A DNA stretch of 64,000 nucleotides. Origin: Anaspis maculata (lineage: Eukaryota > Arthropoda > Insecta > Coleoptera > Scraptiidae). A model generated the notes under the pieces. It was not told the origin of the DNA and did no database searches. It worked only from the letters and a program-made list of their open reading frames with translations. Position numbers and translations under genes: made by a program. Location: assembly GCA_949128115.1 (NCBI GenBank), contig OX421964.1, forward strand, positions 35,518,177 through 35,582,176. Direction: 5' to 3'. Within the stretch, counting starts at the first letter, position 1. Each line of letters starts with the position of its first letter. This document shows positions 10,301 to 22,300 of the stretch, piece after piece.

Positions 10301-13300
10301 CTTAAGACTAGGATTGGGGGAGGCCATAACCCCCCCCCTTGCCCCCCCCCCCCCGGTTCCGCCGCCCCTGAGGGTGTTACACTTTTTTCGTCAATATTCT
10401 AGCATCAAAAAATAAATTGACTTTCTGGAGAAAATTATTATCGGAAACGCATTATAACGGAGATAGAGGCTTTCAAAGTTGAGTTTTGGAAATGGTTTTT
10501 TGGTTATAACTCCAACATGCAGCAAAAATTAAAACTAAACTCTAACTCCAACTAAGAAGTTTGGCACCAGATTGGTTGACTCGGAACAGCAAGTCAAAAT
10601 TTACCAATCAGATGGCTGGATTCGTAGTTGGAGTTGGAGTTTAGTTTTAATTTTTGCTGCATGTTTCCAGCATAAGTTGATGCATATAGACAATACAAAT
10701 AGAAAAGACCATAGTCGTCACGGATTTTTACGGTTGCGTAGGAACCAGGCGAGTCCATCATTCAAAAAAAGGTTGGCTGATTTTTGATGCCCCAATATCT
10801 GTGACGACGGTGGTGATAACATATGGTCTTCTCTATTTGTATTGTCTATACCTACAAACATTCATTCGGATTCAGTGTACCTAATAATCCTAATATCTAA
10901 TGATTTGCTGGGTAAATCTCTCTTCCTCTTCTTTTCCTCCCTCTTTCCTCTTTTCTTTTTTTGTTTCTTCTTTTCCTTTTTTTCCTCTCCAGACCCCCCC
11001 CCCCCCTCATTTTGAGGTATGGCGAGCGCCACAAAAAAAGGTCTATTCGGCGCCACTGTTAAGAACCGCGAATGCGGCCAGACAGGCATTATTTTTCGAA
11101 GTGACGAGTATTAGCATGTCGTCGCTTATTATTTGGAGCGTTTTCCGGCTGAACCCAGAACCATACTCTATAGATAGGTACAGGGTGTTCACGATGAAAT
11201 TTACCCCCCTCTAGGAGATTCCCCTTCGAGATATTTTGAGGTACTAAAAACTTTTTCTCAACGATTTTTCCCAGGGATTTTGAATCGATCGTCTAAAAGT
11301 TTTCAATTGGTACCGTATACAGATTGTGACATGTAACTTTTTTATATCAAATGCAACACCCTATATTTTATTACGTCACATGATGAAGCCTTTCTCCTGA
11401 TTACAAAGATGTATAACATTTATGATTTATTTTGACAAGGAATAAACTGTCAAAAAAATAATAAAATAGGTAGTCAAATGAATTAAAAATTGAAAAGTAC
11501 GCGACACCCTGTATTAGGAACGAATTAGACCATTTATCCATGCAGAGTTGAACTCTGCAGACAAAATGTTGCAAGAATAACTTTTTTTCAAGTGAACTGT
11601 AGAAACCAAAGCCATCTTGCCGCGAAACAAAATTATTTGACTACCTATTTTATTATTTCTCCGGCAGCTTACTTGTCAAAATAAATCATAAGTATCATAT
11701 ATATTTGTAATGAGAAAAAAGGGCTCCACCAAATAACGGAATAAAATATAGGGTGTTGCATTTAAAATAAAAAAGTCACATATCACACCCTGTATACGGT
11801 ACCAATTAGAAACTTTTAGGAGATCGATCTGAGGTCCCTAGGAAAAATCGTGACGAAAAAGTTTTTAGTTCTTCGAAATATCTTGAAGGGGAATCTACTG
11901 GAGGGGGGTGGATTTTATCGTGAACACCCTGTACCTATACATTGTCATTTTTTTGATCGAGTCTTGGATTAAAAAAAATACACCATTTATCAAGTGGATT
12001 ATCGTGTAACTTTGAACGTGGTTCACAGCTAGATAAGAAAAACTAGCAATGGGCCATCAAGATTTTCTTGTCGAATATTTGATTCTCTGCGACTCTGTCG
12101 TTGACAATTTTCGGATATCACTTTCTGTTCTCACAGTATTCAAGCAGAAATGTCACGCAAAGAATGTTCTCATTTTACTGTAGTACTGGGGCGCAACTTT
12201 AAACGTGACTGCTCAACTGAAGAACTTCGACATACACCCTCGCGATTTTTTGCCAATCATTCAATTCCCTACAACTTTATTCATGAAATTCTGATATTGT
12301 ATTTCTCTCAGCATTCCAGAAGACCGTGGTGCAAGTTTTTCCATCTTTCATATTGTTTTAACCATGAGTGCAATTCGGTAATCAACATCAAGTAGGTAAA
12401 CAAAAATTGGAAACATTCAATTTAATTTGCATTTCACTATTCATGTTCCTGTCCATTAGGTATAGCTTTGGTAAAAGTTACCTACGTCCTAGCCAAACGC
12501 AACTTCGTAGCCATGAATTTGACCAGGCTATGGCTTGCTTAAATTGGGAATTCATTTGATCACACGTCATACGATAGACGGTCTGGAATGTAACTTTGTT
12601 TTTTTTAATCAAGTTTTTACCCTCTGAATCGTTCCAAATTAAATCCCTATCTGCTCTCTAGTGGAAATGTGCCCATAGGCATTGGGATATGCCCAATGTG
12701 CCCATGTGTATAATGGGGATATGCTCAATTGACCCATGTACACGATGGGGATATGCCCAATGTACCCATGTGCACCATGAAGATGTGACTAAGGTTGATG
12801 CCCATGCCCCCGTTACTCACATGGGTAAATTGGGCATATCCCCATGCTGCACATGGGGTCCGAGATGTGCCTATGGGCACATTTTCACTAGGGCTGTCCG
12901 CAGGCTCTGGAAAATGATATGGCCCCCAATAATTATTATTATACAAACTATACCGGGTGATCATTTGAAAACTATCCACGTGCAATATCTCCCAATTCCT
13001 AGTGCAAATGTCTTTGAGCAAAAACAGGTCGATTTTTATATTGAGGGGGGACATCTAAAACATACATTGGAGAATTTATATCTTAAGCCCCCTCGCCCCC
13101 ACTCACCCCAACTTTGTAATTTCAAATGACACCACCTACCTTGCGATACGTCAAATTTAAGAGAATGAAATTCTCTTTCTAAAAAAAATATTTTAAAATT
13201 TTTCAACCTCACCCCCTGTTCTTCCTAAAATTCTCTGAGTGTCCAAGTTTATATTCTTGACCTCCATTTCCCTTCAATACAGTAAACGTCATCCTGCACA

Positions 13301-16300
13301 GCATCGAAAGAGAAAATCTTCTATGAAAAAAGTGCCACCCAAATTCACCCCTTCGCTCCCCCCACCTGACCTCAAAAATTTCAAATGTCAATACCCACTT
13401 TGTAATACATCAAATTAAAGGAAATTGAATTCTCTCCCTGGAAAAGATTTTTTCACAATTTTTAAAGCCCCCCATCTCCCTCCTAGAATACTCCAAATGG
13501 CCAATTTATTGGGGGAGGGGTAGAAAATTTCGAAAAAATTATTTTCGGAAAGAGAATTCAATTCCCTTTAATTTGATGTATCACAAAGTAGGTGGTGTTT
13601 TGTGAAATTTGGGAGTTGAGGTGGGGGAGAGCAAAGGGGGGAATTTGGGTAGCACTTTTTCCACCAAAAATTTTCTTCTTCGATGCTATCTAGGATGACG
13701 CCGACTAAATTTAGAAAAAAATGGGGGGTCCAGAATATAAAATGGGACAGTCAGAGAATTTTTAGGGAAAAGGGGGTGGGGTTGAAAATTTTGAAAATAT
13801 TTTTTCCAGAAAAAAAATTTGATTTCCTTCAATTTGATGTATCGCAAGGTAGGTAGTTTCATTTGAAATTTCAAAGTTGGGGTAAGTGGGGGCGAGGGGG
13901 GTAAATATAGAAATTTGCCAATATATGTTTTGGTTGTCCCCCTCGATATAAAAATCGACCTGTTTTTGCTTGAAAAAATATTCACTAGAAATCGGGAGTT
14001 ATTGCAAGTGGATAGTTTTCAAATGATCACCCGGTATAATTACCTTCCTATTCATTTTTCTGATGAAAATCTTGTACAAAACTTGGCTAAAAAAGACCCA
14101 TTCAGAAATGGTATATTGTATTTGCATTGCATAATTAGCACAGAATTGTAGCTTTTTTTTAAGTCGTCGTGCCATTTACATAAGCATAAGCATTGAAATG
14201 CTGAGTGGGGGGGGGAGGGGTGTGACGAAACATAACTAAGACTATACAAGATCGGTCTGAAGATTTTTCTATTGAACATTAGCTGACGTTGCTGTGAAAA
14301 TTGCTAGTAATTTTTTATAAATGGCAAAATCGCTCAGACCGATCATGTAGGATAAATAGGTACTATCTACTCGTAGATACCTACTTGATTATTTTGGAAG
14401 TCTAACCTAGAGAAATAGTTTATTTCAAATGCAGGCCCTAGGATGGCGCACGTCCAAGCTTAGTGGTTATTGCATCTAATCTTTTGGCACTAGAATAGGC
14501 AGATAGGTAGGTAGATGTATGATAAAAAGTGCGTATTTCTTATCGCTCATTCACCAGATTGAACTTTAAACAGTAATGTAAACAGAACGTTTTTGCCTCG
14601 TCTGCCTCTACCTTCTTCAACCACAACTTGCCACTACCGTCAATGTCAACAAAATCACACAGCATGTCTAAAGAATGGTTGTTTTCAGACAGCGGAAAAC
14701 TCAACGGTGACCTCACCAAAATCAAGAAACACTCGGTAACAGACTCCCTTCATTCAAAGACTCGATTCTCGGACATCGACGACACTGAAGACGATAGGTA
14801 AGCCTTCCGCAAATAGGTTAACCTTCAGGCACCCATCACCATAAATAATTATTATAGCTAGGTAGGTAGATATAGGCACCGTTTGTGCATCGAATGTGCT
14901 GAATAAACAGCCATCAAATCAATATTGATACGGGTTATTTAGCAACAATTATCACCACCAACACTAGTGCTAATTAAAAACTTGCGATTTTATTGATCAT
15001 TTAACAAAAGTAAACAGTGGAAATTCCGTAATGTATTGATTCCAGATCCTGGTGGTACTCGTTTTGTGTGAAGTGCCGGCAAGAAGAAACACATCCGTCA
15101 TGGAACCCGCCGCTGTGGCCGAAAATATGCCCTTATCCGTTCTGTCCGACCTACAGGCAGTTCTCCAGAATGATAGCTCTGGGATTGATAGGGACGTTAT
15201 CCTGGTGCATCCTGTACGCCATAGTCGGTGCCACTGCCGCTCCCGGCGGCAGGCTCTTCCAGTTGATCCTCTTGAGCATCTGTTCATACTTCGGAGGATG
15301 GCTTATGAGTCTGACCACGCTTCCGGCGCTCATAGGAATGTTGTTCACGGGTCTCTTGTTCCAAAACGTCGGCCTTGTGGATATCGACGAGTCATTTTCG
15401 CATATTACCAAAGAATTAAGGTAAATGATAATAAACTAGGTGGCTACTTGTCATTTCCTTCAAAGACCCTACCTACATCGAAACCTACATAATATAAATT
15501 TTTTTACAGAAACGTGGCTCTGGTGATAATCTTGATCAGGGCGGGGCTAGACCTGGATCCGCATGCACTGAAGCGCCTCAGGTTCACCGTCATCAAGCTG
15601 GGCCTTGTTCCGTGGTTCGTGGAAGCGGGAATGGCAGCGATTATGTCCAAGTTCTTCTTGGGAATGCCTTGGGACTATGCAGTTTTGCTGGGTGCTATAG
15701 TGGCAGCAGTTTCACCTGCCGTGGTAGTACCGTGTCTTTTCCGGCTCAGGGCCAAGGGCTACGGCGTGGCCAAAGGCATTCCAACGTTGATCATAGCAGT
15801 CGCAGGGATCGACGACGCAACTTCTGTGGCAATCTTCGGGATCATCAAAAGCATCATGTTCTCGAACGATTCGCTCATGTTTCAGATACTTCAAGGACCC
15901 ATTTCCATAGTTGGAGGTTCGTTCACTGTATTATTGCACTTTTATACACCTCTGGCCAAAAATTACTCAAGAACTTCTTCAGCAATATAACCTGAGTCGT
16001 CAAATTGACAGTAATTTCCTTTGGTGTGGCGCTAGGTTTTACCAGTCAAAAATATTCCATCACAAAAACCGGCAAAAACATACCGGTCAAGAGTATACCA
16101 TACCAAGAATATTCCAGGTCACAAATTTACCAACTAGAAATATACCAGCCCAAAATTATAATATGACAAAAAATTTCCAATCAAAAGTATACCAATCTGA
16201 AATATACCACGCCAAAAATACACCACTTGAAGTAAACTAGCCAAAAATTCACCTGTTCAAAATATATGATGCCAAAAATGTATCAGGTCGGAAATACTGG

Positions 16301-19300
16301 AATAAAAATAGGACTTTTATATGGTCCATTAGCCAAAAGAACAGTTTGAACGAAAGGTATGGCACACGGATGGACTTCATCATCATGTCCGAAGGCAAAA
16401 CGAGTGCATTTAATTTTTCTCGCGTTATGACTAGTCAAAATAAGAAATGCCGACCAAACAAGAGTTGAAGTTTACTATCTCATTATGCCTGCTCATTTCC
16501 AGGTATTTCTGTTTTGAGAAGGTTCTGAATAATAGCACAAGAAGGCCTAACGGGGCTCACTAGAGCTCCAAACGACACTTAAGACACAAAAAGGCCCCGT
16601 GGGACTACGGTCAAAACATGAGGATGCAAATGACCTTACTCGGTAGAGCTCCGAAAACTAAGACTCATCAGGCTGTTCCATTCGGCTTTCTAACAAGCGA
16701 CAAAGACACGAAAATCGTGTGTACATAAACCTTTTCAGGTGCCCAAAAAGTTGTACCTATATTCTTGGCTGGTACACTTTTGACGTGGGACTTTTTGGCA
16801 TGGTATATTTCTGGTTATTAGGGGGACGCGTATTGTAGTGGTACATGGCGCTTGGCTTCGATCATAGAAGCCAAAGCCATACACAGCACGGTCCGTCTTT
16901 GGATGGGTGACCGTGACAGGAAGCCATGCTGGGGCTCATTCGGAGGCGGGACACGGGCGCCAAATCCTCCCTCAGCAAGGTTCTGGGCTAGGTAAACCTT
17001 CCAAGTAGGTACTTCGGCTATTCACTCGTGGTTCGGAATCCACTTCAAACTGCATAGGCCCCCTATTCACTATGAATAGGCAGCGAAGCAAGCCGAAAAC
17101 CCTCAGTGGGTTGTTATATGGCCGACATTTTCAAATTTATTATTTTTGGTTGGTACATTTTTTGTGGCCTGGCATATATTGACTGTTTTTTTTTCTGTAT
17201 ATTTGTGGTGGTATATTTTTGTTCGGTGTATTTTGGCACTCTACCATCACCTTTTCCTCACACCTGCCTATTTATTACTTACTGTGAGCGTTCTGATGAC
17301 CGATGAAACTGTCCAGGTATCGGATTCGGCCTTCTCTGGGGCATAATTTGCAACTACGCACCTGAACGCCACGATCCGTTCATGGTGCCGCTCAGGGTCC
17401 TACTGCTCCTCATCGGCGGTATGATCTCCGTCTTCGGCAGCGAGCTCATCGGTTACGGAGGTGCCGGTCCCTTGGGTTGCGTGGCGGCTGCCTTCGTGTC
17501 CCTCTGCTGCTGGTCGAGACAAGGCTGGGAGATCGAAGAGAATCCGGCGGCCACCGCTTTCGAGATATTCTGGATGATCTTCGAACCCATCCTTTTCGGC
17601 GTCACTGGGGCCCAAATCAAAATCAAAGAGCTGGATGGCACGATAGTGTCCATCGGCGCTGGCATCCTAGTCGCCGGAATAGTGCTCAGGATCATCTGCA
17701 CGGTACTGGTCGGCATTGGGTGCAAGCTGAACACGAAAGAAAAAGTGTTTGTGGCCCTAGCTTGGATGTCCAAAGCTACTGTTCAGGTGAGATATTTGTT
17801 TAAATCTTCATCAGGTCATCAATTCTTATCGGCAGCACAAAAGCACAGGTAATTTCATGTCTTTCTATCTCAAGCTCATCTATGCATCTTCCCCAAAAAA
17901 AACACGCCTCTGAAGTTTCACCAAAATTGACTGCATCCTTCCATTCGCTGGTCTGTTTGTTCAACAGAATCCAGAGTGATTTCAGTTGAGCACGTTCTTA
18001 TCGGTGCATCGGTTATCGGTTTCAGTCCGTTGGAATCAGGTTAGGATCAACGACAGACATGCTTTAATACGAAAACAGGTTGCGGGTCTAATCGAAAAAG
18101 ATATAAGGATGTACCTGACTCGTACCGTGTTGAGAAAAATTAAACCAGTGGAGTAGAAACTGGGGATGGGAGCCAAAATCCCCTAGTTCCTGCGTCACTG
18201 GCCCAATTTTATTCAAACTATCATTATCACCAAATGATTTCGATTCGGGGGTGAACCGCTGAGGGCCTCTTCTGTGCAAGTTAGGGGACCTCGAGGGAAA
18301 ATAAATTCACTGAGGAAACTCAAGGAATTCCGTAAAAATCCAGAACAACTAAGGAGCTCAGCAGGGCAGGGGAGAGGCGAGGAATTCACTCGCAAAACTC
18401 ATTTTTATTAACAGGGAACTTTGAGGAACTTCTAAGAACACCAGTGATGGACATAAAAAAAAAACTGCAGGGAACTTAGTTTTGAACGAGGAGACTTTTG
18501 TATGGGCCAGAGTACATTGGAGGGAACTGAATAATCTAAGAGAATTCCACTCTGGTAATTCCAAGCAGTTTTGTAAAGACCCAAAGTATCTCTGGAGAAC
18601 AAGGAGCTTAGCAGGGAAATTGCATCGAATTCAGTCGCAAAAGGAACCTGAGAACTCTGGGGAATTTCAAGGAATTCTCCGAAAGACCCAAAGAAGCTCT
18701 GAAGAAGCTCGGCAAGGGAACTGCAGGGGTTCAGTCGCAAAAATTACTTCTTTGTGTGAGTTCGATGATAATAAAAGGAACATTATACAGAGTGTCCCGG
18801 AATTAGTGTTACAAAACTTACAGGAAGATAGAAAATTGGAAAATAAGGGGACTTTTGTTAATGAACATACCCTTTCAAACGTATTTATAATAACAAAGAT
18901 ACAGGCCTTCAAATATGTTTTTTAAAAACAGTTTTTTTGTATAACTTTTGAACTGTTCAACCAATTTTATTAAAATCAAAACTTAAGTTTACTAAGACAG
19001 GTCTTTATTGAACAGTGATACAAATTTTATTAGATATTTTTAGGGGCGAAGATAATAGGGGGTACCTCCCCCCTTTTTCCCCTATTTTCACCCCCCTGAA
19101 TATTTTTGGGAACGGTTTCAATTTTTGGGTTCTGCGTTCAATTTAAAAAAAAAAGTTACTCTTGCAAAACTTTGATTAGAGGCTTTATTTTCAAGATATT
19201 TGGGTTTGAAACATTAGAAAAAATCACGAAATCATCACTTTCCAGGGCCCAAATTGTTTTTTTTTCTGAAAAATCCCATGTTTCTCATCGAAAATGATGG

Positions 19301-22300
19301 TTTATCAATTCAAAACACCAAGAAAACTCATTCCAGTTGACGAATCATGGGTTTTCTTGAATTTTGATTTTTGGCCCAGGAAAGTGGCAATTTCGAGATG
19401 TTTTGCAATGTTTCAATCCCAAATATCTCGAAAACTAACCTCTAATAAAATTTTTGCAAGAGTAACTTTTTTCTCTGAATTGAACGTAAAATCCAAAAAT
19501 TGCAACAATTCCCAAAAATAATAGGGGAGGTCAAAAATAGGGGGAAAAGGGGGAGGGCCTATTATCTTTGCCCCTAAAAATGTTTGATGGAATGCGTTAT
19601 TATTTTTCAATGGAAACCTGTTTTAGTGAACTTTAGTTCAAATTTGACTGAAATCGGTTGAGCGGTTCAAATTTTATGCAAAAAAAACTATTTAAAAAAC
19701 AACTTTGAAGGCCTGTATCTCCGTTATTATGCGTTTGCAAGGATATGTTTATTAAGGAAAGTCGCCTTATTTTTCAATTTTCTATTTTCCTGTGAGTTTT
19801 GTAACACTAATTCCGGGACACCTGTATAATAATCTGGGGGAAATTTGGGGAACTCCAAGAAATTCTAGAAAATCACAAATGAACTCTGAATGAACTCACT
19901 AGAACAACTCATGGAGTTCAATTGCTTGAATAATCTCTTTTGTTCATGTTGAAATTTCTCATGGGGAAATAAAATATATCTGAAGGACAAAACAGGAAAA
20001 AGCCGGAGGAAGCCAAAAAAAATCTGGAGAAGCTCAGTAGAGAGATAGCTCTGGGGAACTCAGTGAACTTCTTTCCGAAGAATTCTCAATACCAAAAGTG
20101 ACTCACAGGGTCATAACGAACTCAGCAGGAGAAATTCAGTCACAAAAGTCACCTTTCCGGTACAGATTGAAGAACCTAAAGTAGAAATTAATATTTTGGA
20201 GGATATCTGAAGAACTCCGAGGAACTCGAGTAACTTCGAGGAACTCTGCAAGGACCAACAGAAACTCAGGAGGAATTTGACAAAAACACTCCAGTAACTT
20301 TGGCCGCAAAAGTCTTTCGTGTAATTTCAAGAAGCTCAATGGGCCTTATGAATAAAGGATTAAGCAATTGCTTTTGATTAATTTGCTGTTTTTGAAAAAT
20401 TCTCAAAAAATCAGAAACTTCAAGTAATTTCTTGATTAAGGTTTTATTACTTTTATTGAACATTTGAGTAACTGATTGAAATAATAAGAATGGTTCAAAG
20501 TCTCCAGCATTTCCAAATGTTTCTCAGTTTTTTTCTGCTAGATTTTAAGCAAAAGCAATTGCTTAATCTTTATTCATAAGCAAAAGCTACCTTTTTTGTG
20601 AAAATTAGAGGACATCAAGAGAAAATAAAAATAATTACTGGGCATTCAACTTTTGAAAATTCTTGCCAAACCCAAAGGAACTTTGGAGAAGCTCAGTGAA
20701 GGAGCTCCGGGGAATTCGATCGCGAAAGTGACCACTTTTGAACAAACTTGAAGAGCTCCAATATCGTAAAACTTGAGAGATTCCCATAATGGAGACATCT
20801 TGCAGGAATAAAGTTGTATAAAAAATCTGTCTCTTCACGTAAATTGTATAATTATGTATATTTTGCGACGCGTTTCGGCCTTGCAAATTGGGGTGAAGGG
20901 TCATCTTCAAAGCAATAAAAATGTGTGAAAATTTACGTGGAGAGACATATTTTTTATACAACTCCATTTCTTGAAGAGCTTCAAGTGAAACTAAATATTT
21001 TATGTAAACTCTGGGGAACAAAAGCATTTCGGAAAAAAACCAAAAGAATTCTGGGTTGCTATTCTTGGAAGTGTGATGGAAAAAACTCCCTAGGAGTAGA
21101 ATACAATCTGCAGTACGCTGATGTAGCGAATGTTGCTTGAAACCGTGTTTTTTAGACAACTTTTGCAACAACAGTGTACTGTGGATTGTATAAAACTCTT
21201 GAGGAATTTCTCCCCCACCTTCAAGAATAGCTTCCCTTGGGAACTCAGTAGGTAGGTTGGTAGGTGAAATGCGAGTAACTAAGTCGCAAATGTGACATCT
21301 TTTGGACAAATTGTAAAACCTCAAGGTAAATTGAAATAAATATTCTAGAGACACTTTGGGGAGCTCCGAGAAGTTCTGGCAAAGACCCAGATGAGCTTCA
21401 GCGAATTTAGTCACAAAAGCTATTTTTGTGCAAGTTTGACGACATTAGGGCACTAGATAATTTGAGAGATCTTCTCAATGGATTCTGAAAAATTCAGGGG
21501 AACTCCGAAGAATCATAAATCAAAATCTGTGCTCAAAATGTTACTGATTAGTAGTTCATCCGTTTCCGCTATACAGGATGATTTATGCGTTTGACCTAAA
21601 ACTTTAGATTGGTCATATCTCGAATAGATGAATGGAATCGAGAGAAATTGCAGGTTTGGGACCCAAGGTATTTGTAGCGCGTAGCGCTCTGTTCATTCAT
21701 GGGAGAGGTTAAGACGGTACTCACAATTTCCTTTCTTGAGTTTTTGTTAAATAATATATTATCTTAAGTCATCCTAAATTAACTTTTTTTCAAAATCTGA
21801 TGACAGGTTCCGGTTAAACACATAAATCACCCTGTATATGGGAAACAGAATAGTTTAGAAAAATTTCATGTACAGATTCTGATTACCTCGTGAAAGTCCT
21901 TCTACCCCTCGTTCTACCCTTAAGCTAATAAAACAATCGGCCTGATTCTACATATAAGGGATTGATTATACCGTGTGATCCAAACCATTCCGAATTGGGG
22001 TATGCTGTGACATGGTCGAATTCCGGGATGTAAAGTTGCTTTTCGCCAGGGCACAGCCTACCATTCGGAATGGTTTGGATAACACGGTAGTAACCACCGT
22101 GCTTACCATAAAATTTCTATGGCGACAGTCAATAGTAAGGCCCGTTGCCCTAGCAAATTCATCGTAAGCACGGTGATTACCATAACCATTCCCTTATAGA
22201 ATCAGGCCTTATATTATGTCGGTTATTTCGTAGTTATACTCGTACCGAGACTCGTACTGTGCTCGATAAGTTTTGTTTTGCTAAAATATGCACTGACATA

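Larger units (their letters stand above)
9524..11058. mobile_element. hAT-like element, 1.5 kb, with 8-bp target duplication
   Basis: The ends CAGTGGCGCCGAA and TTCGGCGCCACTG are perfect 13-bp inverted repeats. They are flanked by identical 8-bp copies TTAAGAAC (9516-9523 and 11059-11066), the duplication length typical of hAT. The inside is a mosaic with no transposase: poly-C tracts, a nested CAGGGTG-ended piece (10126-10376) and two hairpins (10512-10665 and 10687-10853). It inserted into a copy of the CAAAGTTGCGC repeat family. Confidence 0.88.

Noticed and set aside
12689..13129. Cys/His/Met-rich 146-codon ORF and its antisense partner
   Set aside because: Covers the internal units of a MITE and the end of a palindrome; not protein-like beyond the repeat.
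18482..18925. 147-codon + strand ORF
   Set aside because: Built from the GGAACTC array and the arm of a palindromic element.
20635..21414. 259-codon minus-strand ORF, the longest in the window
   Set aside because: It runs through a degenerate GGAACTC repeat array and a hairpin element; no family motif, and its repeats explain the open frame.
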